Below are positions 37,990 through 49,600 of a stretch of DNA of 64,000 bases, in pieces. How positions within the stretch are numbered: position 1 is the stretch's first letter; every line of letters begins with the position of its first letter. The stretch covers positions 9,278,501 to 9,342,500 of the forward strand of contig JAILWY010000002.1 of the NCBI GenBank assembly GCA_022113835.1. Direction: 5' to 3'. Origin of the DNA: Atopsyche davidsoni. Taxonomy: Eukaryota; Arthropoda; Insecta; Trichoptera; Hydrobiosidae. The notes beneath the pieces are model-generated. The model saw nothing but the letters and a program-made list of their open reading frames with translations. It searched no databases and was not told the origin of the DNA. Both the position numbers and the translations under genes were made by a program.

Positions 37990-38110
37990 GGAAATGTGAT
38001 GTGTGGGATATGCGGTCCATGCCTACACTGCCTGTACCTACTGAGGTGGGGACGGCCTTCCGAGAATCGTACCCGCGGGTAGTGTGGGACCGGCCGCTCT
38101 GTGACAGCCA
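37990..38110 (-). repeat. Possible SINE fragment with B-box
   Basis: On the minus strand, CCCGCGGGTACGATTCTCGG (about 38,061-38,080) has a B-box one base off consensus (GGTACGATTCT). GC-richer body sequence follows downstream. No A-box was recognised and no tRNA fold is complete. Confidence 0.3.
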
Positions 38111-38199
38111 AATCAAATCAAATTAAAAAAATACCCCAAAAATGCGGAGGTATATCACGCTGGGATTATTGTTAATTTTGTAATTATAAATATTTATGT

Positions 38200-39229
38200 G
38201 CCCCGTGGTTAGGTTAGGTTGGGGCGAGCGCCGAGCCCGTGAGTCATATTATGTAAAGCGAACGATTTCCGCGGAATTATGCTGATCGCTCTGGAAAATG
38301 TGCGCTTTTAAATGGTTGGTTTTGTATTCTGCTCTTAATTGCCGGATAATCGAGCTTACCTTAATTTACCGAGGAAATTTTTTTTAAAAATAATATGTTT
38401 AGTAATAATTATTAAATACAAGCGAGCGTCTTGTATCCAATGAGTGTATATGAGGAAAAATAAATAATCAATTAAGCGTATTTTTTTTTTTTTGGTTTTG
38501 ATATTAAAAGGTGATAAATACATAATAAATGTATGTATCGGTTTAGGAGTGGCGTGCGGTAAATTCAAAATCTGCGCACGAAGATTTGCTCATTGAAAAT
38601 GAAATCAAGCAAATTACTTGTATGCAGAAAAATCATCAAAAATATCACAAAGTGTGATTCATTTGTAAATTTCGTATGTTTAAATTGTTGAAAATATATT
38701 TTAGGGTAAGAACGCCATATAGATTTATTACTGAGACACGGAGGTAATGCAATAAATTGGATTTACTTAAGGGTGATATGCATTTAATTTTACTATTTAT
38801 GCGATTAAAAAAAGGCGGAGAAATATTTAATATATCATTAATTTACTATGCAGTATCAACATTATCGAGTGGAGTTTGCCTCTCGGCAAGAAAAAAAAAC
38901 ACAGATATTAATAAAAAGTACTTGTAACAAGCCAGTCCAGGGAGACTGTTTTAAAAAGCTATTAAAATAAAATTCACCATTAATCTTCTCTATTGAATTT
39001 CATTATGTGTTATATTGAATTGTTTTCGAACCTCAAAAAAAGATACTCGTTTTTGTATTATTATTTTTATTAATAATCATTCTCGTACACCCATTAATTG
39101 TATTTTACAATTAACATAAAAATCGTGTCAACCAATAAGTGCGGAGGCTTCAACTTCGCAAATAAAATTGATTGATTTTATTTGCGATTGTAGAATCAAA
39201 ATAGCATGGTTTTGGTGAAATAATGTGGT
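38200..39229. other. AT-rich sequence just upstream of the hth CpG island
   Basis: No gene. A short GGTTAGGTTAGGTT run lies at about 38,207-38,220. No TATA box in a convincing position was identified ahead of the island. Confidence 0.4.
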
Positions 39230-39840
39230 GTTTAGTTTAGTTCGGTCGGAGGGTTTAGAGGGTCATGAGGGCGGCGGGCGGCCGGCGGCGGCGGGCGGCG
39301 CGCGGCGACTGGCGGCGGGCCGGCGGGGCGGGGCGGGGGCGCGGGGCGGGGGCGCGGGGTGGGGGTGGGCGGGGCCTGCTGTGATTGGGCGGCGGCGACC
39401 CGCCCGGCGTCCCCCGGCCGGCCCCCCCGTGCGCGGCGGGCCGGCAGTCCCACACCGACCGCCGAGCGCGCTGGCTGCCCGCCGACGCCGACTCCGAAGC
39501 TACCCGGCCGCGGCGCGAGTGCCCCCCCCGCCAGGGACAGGCGACAGGCGACAGTGCGCCCGTCCGAGCGTCCCCGCGAGCGCCGGGACCGAGCCCCGCG
39601 CGGACTCCGGGATGTCAGGTCGGCTGCCGTCGGCCGCCAGCTAGCCGCGACCCGCTCGGTTGTCCGATTCCCCTACCCTTGTATACGCGAACCAGTGATC
39701 CTTAGCATAGCCGACTGTAGATTGTAAGAGTTAAGAGTTGTTTGTTAGTACTGTAGTGCCCGGTGTGCCTGCCGGGCTGTGAGTGAGTGTCTGTGACAGT
39801 GGCAAGTGAGGCGGCCGTCTCCGCCGCGGCCAGGGCGCTC
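39230..39840 (+). promoter_or_regulatory. CpG-island promoter and 5' UTR of hth
   Basis: A very CpG-rich block with GGCGG/CCGGCC runs leads directly into the hth start codon. No TATA box was seen, and the exact transcription start cannot be read from sequence. From about 39,640 the composition relaxes (CTTGTATACGCGAACCAGTG and on), as expected for transcribed leader. An in-frame TGA at 39,784-39,786 precedes the start, with no other in-frame ATG between. TGACAG at 39,794-39,799 is a MEIS/Hth core. The long frames across the island (up to 139 residues) are Arg/Pro/Gly-rich shadows. Confidence 0.65.
39612..39644 (+). other. Possible upstream ORF in the hth leader (10 codons)
   Basis: ATG at 39,612 opens a 10-codon frame, MSGRLPSAAS, closed by TAG at 39,642-39,644, about 200 bases before the main start. 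It matters only if transcription starts upstream of 39,612, which is not known. Confidence 0.3.
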
Positions 39841-39855
39841 ATGGCTCAGCCGAGG
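39841..39855 (+). CDS. hth: Homothorax exon 1, coding part (MAQPR)
   Basis: First coding exon of Homothorax, the insect MEIS-family TALE homeodomain protein. Hth binds Extradenticle, carries it into the nucleus and acts with it and Hox proteins on DNA. ATG at 39,841 gives MAQPR and then a strong donor (AGG|GTACGT) in phase 0. Drosophila Hth also begins MAQPRYD, and exon 2 here starts with YDEGLHGG, so the junction is precise. An in-frame stop at 39,784 and the lack of another in-frame ATG fix the start. The context CGCTCATGG is weak at -3 (C) but has G at +4. The exon lies in the 3' edge of the CpG island. Five codons are too few to identify alone; the splice to exon 2 makes it secure. Confidence 0.88.
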
Positions 39856-40033
39856 GTACGTACCAGCCGGCTGCGCCCGGGGTCCTCTCGGCCTCCCGTA
39901 TACCCCCCGCGAACCCCTGACTTCAAGTCATATGTCCCATATAAACGACGATCATCGGAGCTGTCATCCGAGTAGTCCGTACAAAACATCGCAGACAATT
40001 TGCCCATAACCTTATAATCGTCTTCGCGGTGAG

Positions 40034-40039
40034 TGACAG
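40034..40039 (+). promoter_or_regulatory. MEIS/Hth core site TGACAG at the start of intron 1
   Basis: TGACAG within GAGTGACAGTGTC, 179 bases after the donor. A second copy lies in the leader at 39,794 (CTGTGACAGTGG). The core is known to be bound by MEIS/Hth proteins. A 6-mer is common by chance, so the regulatory role is inference. Confidence 0.25.
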
Positions 40040-42829
40040 TGTCAACCGTGGAACCTCACCATATCGTGCCGTCGATATTTGGAATTCGACTCTCCCAAAT
40101 GTGCATAATTATTTTGTAAAAGTTCCGAACAACCGATGCATCGTCGCGATTCACACTCATTTAAAGTCTCGATTGCGTTCGTTATTTTATTATCCAAGCG
40201 TAGTTCCAGCGTGATAAATTTGGTTTCCATTAAACGTGTGAACGCATAGTGTTTATGCATGTCCAATATGGAATAACTTAGTCAATTTTAATTGCCCATT
40301 CGTGACGTCACAGTGCCATCGTATATCTGAATGAAGTGAATTACTGCCACTCGCTCCTGCTGATAGTGACTTATCACGGCTCGATAGTTCACGTTAATAT
40401 TGATAGTTTTTTTACGTCAAGCAATCTGCACATTATTCATATTAAATTATCGCAATTACTTTCTCGACTCTCCTTATACTGTTTTGTTTAGAGCTCGAAT
40501 ACTTCTTATAGATACTTTTACCATAACTTTAAAATAAAAAATGTTTTTGATGTAATGAAGAATCACGGTTATTGTCTCGGTATGAATATTTTAGCCTATT
40601 GATTAAAATCAAATTTTGATATAAGTAGGTAGTTTTCATTATTATGGTCTTTGATTTATATGCAATTTAACGTTGGCAAATGTTAGTTAAATTCCTAACA
40701 GATATAAGATGTATTGACTTAAGCTATTGTATTATTTTGGATAAACATTGCATTTTTCGAAATAACTGCATTTTAACCTATTCATAATAGTGATTACAAA
40801 ATAATCGCGTGTTGGGGAAAGCAGGGTTTTTCATACTCTGAAAAATATGCATTCAAAGTAATACAATTGTTATTGTCAAGAATATGTATTTTCTTTATAG
40901 TTATATATGTAGATGTTTATAAAAGTGTCAAGTGTTAAAGTCAGTGGCGGCATAAAATGTGAAAAAGTGGAAATGTTTTAAAATATAAAAAAATGGTTTT
41001 ATTTTTTTAAATAACTTTGCGATAAAATCTAAAAAAAAGGGTTATATTCGTTAATCTTGTGTTAAATTCAAAAAAAAAATATTTTTTTTCATAATATAGA
41101 GTTATATATGCAAAAGTTGTATACTGAAATCTGTTTTGAACATTTTTTTATGTGCCGACGGCAAGTGTAGGCAGAACAGGATTTTTCTCATGTACCACTC
41201 TATGCACACAGTGTGTTTATAATAATATATATTAAAAATCTAATATTCACCTAAACCTTAAAAATAAGTAAAAATGACATTAAAGGTTTTATTATAATGA
41301 TTTTATATAAGTAACGTATCTTTATTAGTATTGTTTTAATTCCGACTACAGATAGATTTGCAAAAAATATCGCAACACTTGTTTATAATATATAAATCTC
41401 AAGTGGATTTCTACGCTGACCTGAAAATAACTGTGAAAAATATTTAAATTGTGATTATCATGATATCTGATGAATAAAATAGCTATATTAATATTGTTTT
41501 TATTCCGCCGCGACTTCAGTTCAGATTTGCAAAAGCGTGATCACATTTTTAACATCATCATAAATATACATCAAAGTGAATTTTATCAAAAAATAATTCT
41601 AAAATATTAGTTTATACCTCTTAATTACATTGTGCTTTTTATTTGTCAAGTCCAAAAGCGCCGTTAATAACCCGTGACATATGAAGTGTTGAAATTATAA
41701 TAAAAAAAACGAATAATGTGGAAATCAAAGCAAATTTAACATTGTCTTAATTTTTTATCCGACGGCAGAATGACGAGTTTACTTATCCGTCTTATAAAAA
41801 AATATATTTACGCTAGGAAAAAATAGTTTAAACAAAAAACTATTATAATAATAAAATATTTTAGAAGTATCTAAAATAATTTTTGTGAAAAAACAATGTT
41901 TGTCTACAGATATTTCATATTATTTTTACATTTTATAAATAGTTAATAATAACTTTGTAAACACTTGTAAATCTATTATATTTCTAAAATTACGCTAAAA
42001 ATACTATTGTTACTTGTTATGTTTTCAAAGAATACATTGAGTGCAATACAAATTTTCCCATGTTTTGTTTTGTTGTAAACGATTTTCCTTATAGACAGAG
42101 TAACATACAAGTATTTTTAGTCATGACAAAATAGTATATTCTTTTAGGCGTTTTACTAGACAAGATATGTTGAAATATAAAAAAAAAACTTAATTCTCAT
42201 CGTTGCCTTGTTTAAATGGGAAGTGCTTTTTATACTAAACACATAAAAAGGCTAGTAATAAATGATTCTCTCATTATAGTCATTATGAATTGCTCGTGGA
42301 AATATTAATTTAGCTGCAAAAAATAAGTGATGTCACCGCTTGCAGGCCTAGGTGTGTCTAGAAAGTGCAGTAATCCTAGAAAAGTACGCGAGTGTGGATA
42401 AAGTGCAACGTGCAAAGCAGTTTAAAAAAAACCCGCGATTAATTTTATGCTGCCAAGTGTGATGAAATTATAAAAAAACGCATTAAAAATTTATTCGATC
42501 TTGAACATAAGAAAGGCAGCCTGTGACACATATCAACTTGGAGTCAATGTTAATCAAATACGCGAACAAATCAAACAGATGCGCGCCGTCATCACACATG
42601 CTGTAAATAACAAATGTGAAATGAACCGTGAAAATTTTCTACTAATTATGATCATTTCGTTCGTAGTAAACGTAAAAAATAATGAAAACAAATACCAGGG
42701 CCCGACTAAAACATACAATAATCTCAAAAGACCAATTTAAAAGTTACATATCATGCCGTGTCTCGCCGTACTTAATGCCGTAGTTATATTATGAATAATA
42801 TGAAAAGATATGTTGTAGATGCCATCCGT

Positions 42830-45800
42830 TATGTGGACAAATCCCCATCACCCCCGACGACGGGGATCTTTTCAACCTTCTATTATTATTTCTAATGTCG
42901 ATTGCGGGGCGCGGATAAATCACAAAGTTTGTCGCTAACCTATAAAGTTATTCCCGTCTAATCGATCATTCGGCAACGGAGGCTCTGCGTCGCCGGAGCC
43001 GAAAAGTTTCAATTTTCAAAATGGAATGCGTTGAACTCGCTTGACCCGCCGGGGTGCTGAATCATCCCCTTGTAATTAATTTCATTCCTAACTCCCCACC
43101 CCCCGTCGGGCCTCTACTTAGCGGCTCCCTGCTTTAAATTTAAAAATAGTTACATTTTCAATTTTGAACGCGAGTGCATCGACGGCGCGGCGCGTTTCCG
43201 CCGGGACCCGAACGCGTCGTTTCTACTAAATTGAGTGCAATAAAGAATATAGTTGTCAGAATCTGATAAAACATTGTAAATCAAAAGTAAATGAAAAGTT
43301 ATTCTCGCTTCATTATTGCGAACTGGTTTTGCTCAGGTGGGCGATAAACTCTGAGTAACAGCCTTATTTCCTGTGGAGATATCGATACTTGACGGATTCA
43401 CTCATTTGTCGACGCTGCAAACATCCAAAGCTACATTTGTATTATAAAAGTGTATCCGCAATACTCGCTTCGCCGTGCCGTGCAGTGTGACGTGCAGTGC
43501 GGCCGTGCAGCGACGGGCGATAGTTGCAGATGTATTGAGCAACCCGCAAGACAAATGGCCGTTAAATCATTACATCCACTAGTCACAGAGAGGTCGGGAG
43601 ATCAATAAAGCAGGTATCGAAATACCTCTCAGAGCTATCAAATGATTTTACGATTCGAAACAAATAATTCCGTGACCGAACCGAGCGAGGTTCCGTCGCC
43701 GTAATGTATGTGTATTTGGAGCAATAAATATATATCTCAATCGCTTTCGCATCGATATTAGACAGTGTTAATATTTTTCTACGGCGCACTCGGAATCGTA
43801 TCACGACGTTTACTGTTCTCGGTTTTACATAAAGTCGAGGAACGCGGCGGTACATTCTATTATACAATATTACAATCCACACGACTCGAAACTCGGCCCG
43901 CGGCGGACGGATTCGTGTATGAAATCACATCCGAATTACACCCGTCGATAGTTTTGAATTTCTTCGTGCGAATTGGTCGTTAGTTTCTTGGGGAGGCCTA
44001 TTTCCATAGCGCGCAGCAATAACCCCGCGGCCCGGCGAGCTGCGCAAAGCCGTGGAAACGCCGAGGGAAGTTTTCTGTTTTCACCCCCGTCGCGAGTCGA
44101 TATTTCATTTAAATAAAATGATAATCATATCCTAGCCGCGGCGTTCAAAGTACCCGCTTCATCTTTTCCGGTTTTGGGAAAAAAAATGAACTCTTGTTTG
44201 CATGTACGAGAATATAATTCGGCGCCACGCAATCTATACCCGTACAAATGCACTGCATGCCGTAGGCCCTGCTAGTGGATAATGCACGATTAATCATGAC
44301 TTGCGTTGTCTTTTATACGTAATACCTACTTCAATGTTAATATTAGGCACATAATACAACTAGGTTGGTATCTCGTTTTAAATCTTACTACTCTAGAATA
44401 ATTGTCATAAATAACTACTTGAAATGTTTCGTAACATAACTATACCTGATATTCTGAGATTCGATATATATTGCAACAAAATAATATTTAAAAAAAATTG
44501 TATTTAGAAGCACACTTGTAGGGAAGAACATTCACAGAACAGTCAGTCGTGTCTGACGGGATTAATCGACTTACGAAGCTCTAGCTCGTCCATACCGCTC
44601 GCGTCGCCTAATTTTAATGCTCCGAAATTGCACCCGCATCACTTGACTCCGACAACAAGCTGACTGCAGTGTGCCCAGAGCCCCGACTCGAGATCAATTA
44701 TGGAGGATCCCGCTGCACTCATGGTGGCGGACGCTCTCGATCCGCCGGCCGCGGGTCGAGCGAGCCGTATCGATTAAAATGCTCGACTTCAACTGTCACT
44801 GCTGTTGTGAAGACGAGCTGCCAAAGCTCGATCTTCCATAAATCGATCAGTGAATAACAATAAAATTAATCCCATTAAATATCCACGCTACACAAAAAAT
44901 CTTTACGGTGTGATAAAATACTTGAGTTTGTTTAATTGTGTGTGTTATTCACGAATAAATATATTTCATGCTTCGTGAAAAAGCGGATATAAAATTTATA
45001 CGTTGTTCCATTAACGGTGATAATGAATCGATTTTCATTACCGGGTGCTTCGCCGCACTGCTTGACTTGTGTTCGAGTGCTTCAATATAGAGACATTTTG
45101 AGATAGCAGTGGAAATGTGTTAAAAAAGTGCTCAATAAATAATAAAAGTGCAAATGGGCGTCGATAAAACGGTCTACAGATCTAGACGTAGAAAATAAAA
45201 TGGCCGACGGGAGCGGCGACCCAGAACTTCGGCGTTAGGAACTTCAACGGCTTTCCGATAATGGTTCGCTTTTAATTATTAGAAATACTACACTGGTAGG
45301 TTATTAAAATAAAAATGAAGCGAATGTAATTATTGGAGCTTTTGGGCGTTGGGGCATGCGAAGCTTCCAGCTGGCGGGCGCTCCCGGACGGCGCCCGGCG
45401 CGGCCTGGGAACCGAGAAGTGTAACAATGTACGAGCATCTCGGCGATTGTACTCACGAACGGTTTTAAACTCGGAGTAAGTTTTCGCGTTGCCAGATATT
45501 GAAATTCCGATTTCCATAAGGCCGGCGGAAAAAAGAACATTTAGGTAATGTATGCGAGATGGGGAGATACAGCGGGCGGTTATTATTGTTTCGTCTACAT
45601 TTTCGAGTGCTAGGATTTTTTCGACGATTGGAAGCGGCAATTAATACGTTCCTGTCGGGTAGCAGCGATGTTAATGGCCTGCCGTGTATTATGATTGTGA
45701 ATATTTCGGGAGATTTGGACTCGCAGATAGTATTATAAACATTTTGAGAGAATTTTTTGAAGAATTCGGTCTATAATTAGTCATACGGCCGTGTCGACGC

Positions 45801-46600
45801 GCGCCGCCGAGTGCGTAGGGCGGTGCGGCGCGGCTTATTTCGGACTCGGGTGTTGTCGTTGGCACGGCCGTTGTATTTGGGCGACAATAAAAGTACGCAT
45901 TAAAGTGTCACACTCGTAAAGTCGCCGGGCTAATATTGCAGATAAATATAAATTAATAAGACGCCGGGCGATGCGCCGCCGCGTCTTTTGTTTCTTTCCG
46001 CGTCGATTTTGATTTGCAAGAAATAACTCAAGCTTTGTTTCACGGGTCCGCGATAGGTGCTCGATGTGCTCCAAAGCCGTTATTTTCTAACAAGAGACTT
46101 TTTAAATGCTTTCAATAAAAACTAATACATCCATTTGAATAAAAAAATATGACTATGTTATAATATAAAACATTGTTTTTGAGTTACTGATACGGGTTGA
46201 ATACCGTATAGACTATTCCGGGACACGATATTACCTCCATATGGTTCATTATATAGAATATTTGCATCCAAATGGATCGTTTTATAATTATTATTAATTT
46301 TAACGCAAATAGCCGCTTTCCACGTTACGTTGCTAATAAAATTCCAGGTTTTTAACCTGGCCACGCCGCGTGCTGCCGGCGCAGCGGGGCTGAAGGAACA
46401 CTCAAATATATAATAATAACACAATCAGGAAGCATTTGTTCAGATATTCGTGAGATAAGTGTTATGTGATATTTTTAGTGGCCGCCGCGGCCCGAGGCTG
46501 CTGAGAGCCACACTTTTAATTACCCAAAGGTTAAGTTAACGACGAATGTAAAAAGTAAAGGCCGAGTGTTCCCGCACGCTGTCGTGGCGAGATTTTTAAA
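42830..46600. promoter_or_regulatory. CpG-rich, repeat-poor block in hth intron 1
   Basis: For about 3.8 kb the base composition is clearly more GC/CpG-rich than the flanks, with many CGCG/CGGCG words, and I recognise no transposon copies. Small frames (up to 122 residues) overlap on both strands and have no domain or splice context. The pattern fits conserved regulatory DNA or an alternative promoter. Peaks lie at about 43,170-43,220, 43,890-44,100 and 45,360-46,080. Confidence 0.4.
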
Positions 46601-46699
46601 TGCGCTCGTAAAGACGTTTTTCAGAATAAGTTGGTACTGTTTGTGCGCAGATAAAAAAAGGTTAAGGCGTGTTTTTACTGTCTACTTTGGCGTTCAACT

Positions 46700-49600
46700 A
46701 ATTTTAAATATATAACTTGCCCGTAGACTCTTGTCCCTTGATATATACTATCGTATATTCTGGTTTAATGACTCTTTTATACTATTGATTTGTATGAGAG
46801 ATCGGTAGATATTTAATATTGAATTATAAGTAGACGCCGAATGCTATTATTATCTATTTTATTAATATTTTTGAAGTGCTTTATCCCACATGATTAAATT
46901 GTGCGAATGAAAATTGTAATCCGTGATTATTATTTGAGCCGAGTTAAAATGTATCCAAACCTAATGTGACAGTACGCAACTCTTTGACTATTCATTACAA
47001 ATGTTCAACTCTGTACAAAACAATAAATCAGCTGTAAATTCAATTAACGATGCTTAAATATTTTTACCATAAATTTATTCTTTGTGCTTTGTGAATACTT
47101 ACTAGAAATAATTCTTTTACGGGAACATAAGCTGGTTATTGCATTACACATCTCGCTTTCTCATATCAATGCATAGGTATACCTTTAAGTTTACTTTCGT
47201 TTGAATTTAACAAGCTCACTAAGTTGAATAAATCATTAATATAATGTAATATGTTCTTATAGGTATATTCATATTTGAACCATACAATATTTTTTATCTT
47301 TCATAAAATTCACGGATTTATTTTTTTAAACGAATTGCTTTATTCTTGAATTCTTGATTTATACTAAACCACCTAATAGTCAATAATGTTTAGATAATAT
47401 AGTCAGTACTAAAACATGGAGTAAAAATAAAAATAAGTGTTAATATTGTATAAAACATAAATTTTATAGTAAATTCTACGTATGTAATATATATATATTA
47501 GACCAGGGTTTAAATATAAAAAAAACGTACACTTTCAGGGTTTATTGTACAGTTTGTTTCAAACACACAGTATATATTCCTAATCCTATGATTTCAATGC
47601 GTTTCATGAGATGTAAAGCTTTCCTATCATCAGTATCAACTTCCATGTGATTTATGAAAGCTTTGTGCAGAAGTAGTCGTATAAACTCTATTAAAAATAT
47701 AAAACTGTCACCAGAACATAACGAGTTCATCGAGCCAGATCGCAATGAGATAAAAAAAAGTATTAGTATAAAGATATGTAAATTCATATTTAGTGTATAA
47801 AATTGGCGCTGAGAGTATCAGTACACGAACCTCGCACAGCTGATTATCGACAAGGCCGCTGGATCGATTTGTTCCGCGGGGGTTGCCCCCCTCGGCGGGC
47901 GATACTTCACGGGTGTCATAATCAATCATGGCCGCGGCCAGGCTCGCCCTAGCTTGACCCTAAAAACTGAAAATCCTCGGCCCATTCACGCCGCGGCCGG
48001 TCGATAGGCGATGGGCCGTACTCGCGTAGTAAACGCCGCCGAGCGTCGGGACGCCCATCGACCCGGCGTCTCGGTCCTGACACTCCTCATGGGGAAATGT
48101 CACATCAGACACAACACCATCGTCGGGCGCTGAAGATGCGTGCACGCATGTTTTATTTCTCAAAAACCGTGGCCGATTTGAATTGGGGAAAAGCGACGTT
48201 CAGTGTTGTTCAGCAGTGTGAATAAAATCATTGATACGTTGATTTCCGTCAAGCCTCTAAAGCGCATCTAAATTGTATGAAATGCTTTGATGCTACGGTT
48301 TCTATTTGTACATCAAAATATATACAATTATATCTAAAAGTTATTTTTGCTTAATTGATTATATTTTATAATTATTTCCTCGTTGAAGACTTTTGGCAAA
48401 TTTTTCTTTATAATAAGAGATTTTCCGTATCTTTGTGTGATGTTTGGAAAACGTGTCCCGACGGATAGTTTATTTTTGTATGAAGCACGTTCTTTTTTGA
48501 TAAAATAGTTAACAATCATTAAATTAATAATTATATTTACATCAGTTCTAGTTTCTATATTTGGTTGAGGAACTAACAAGAGACTGCATGCTCGAATTCG
48601 GACAGTTAAATTGGATACGCATATTACAGACAGTTTTTTTTTTAAATTTAATTTTAAAAATAGCCAAGTGCTTGTGCTATATTGATTTAACTGGCGAAAA
48701 AGAATATGACATAACGAATCTCCATTTTTTTAGATTTATTTCCGAGGTGGAGTGATAACGCCCACGCAGTTTTGATTTCCATCTGTAAAAAAAACCTGGA
48801 ATCATTCACAAAGTATCGGAATGACGTTATATGATAAATAATATATATTAAACAAGACAATTTTTATAGTGACATTCTCAGGACAACAAAGCAAACAGAT
48901 TCGAGTTTCGTTTCAATAGATAATATGACGTTTATATAAAGCACTAGAGATAGAATAAAAATTCCTCAGCCCACCCACGCGAGGCGGGTTTTTACCTGCT
49001 GGATAAAATCCGCCGAGTGGATAGTAATTGTCCTTACCCGATACACCTGGCCAATCAAATATTTAAATTGTTTGACAATCAGTGATGCAAATTAGCTTGA
49101 GGAGATACAGACACACCGGGTCCTTCCTCGCGCCCCCCGTAGACTCTGACGTGTGCGTTGATTTATCTGCTTATAATTATTATTAAAACATTTCCACTTG
49201 AATTAAACGCACAAAAAACATAATTGTGTGTATGGCCTCCGCTTGAAGTTAAAGTTAAACTCTTTTGGATATCATAGGGATCAAACAACTTAATTTGAAA
49301 TTTATTTTAAAACAATATATGACACTACAGGAGACTTTAAAAAATATTTTTAAAAACATACATTTTATAAAACTTTTCTTTTTGTAAAACTTTATCTCAT
49401 CAAAACTGGTTATTTAAATTTGGTGTTTGTAAATTATATTGTTATTTTAAAGAAAACAGCTGGGCTCGACATAGTATATGCAATATATTTGCTTTTATTC
49501 TGAAAATATATTTGATAATAATACTCGATGTAAAAATATAAAAACATACGATTTAAAAATATTTTGATATCAAATTAAATATCACATACATTACAATTTT

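Noticed and set aside
38207..38220. GGTTAGGTTAGG runs (also 14,073, 35,157 and 53,752) as interstitial telomere repeats
   Set aside because: Only two or three degenerate units each, well within what occurs by chance or in ordinary repeats.
39225..39727. Long Arg/Pro/Gly-rich frames (up to 139 residues) across the hth CpG island
   Set aside because: Several overlapping frames on both strands are open at once, as expected for stop-poor GC-rich DNA. None joins the hth frame, and the true start lies at 39,841.
40942..41169. Possible element with ends CAGTGGCGGCATAAA and TATGTGCCGACGGCAAGTG
   Set aside because: The ends align only with gaps and no target duplication was seen.
43583..46424. Minus-strand frames of 79-122 residues as a nested gene in hth intron 1
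   Set aside because: No start context, splice sites or domain. CpG-rich composition explains them.
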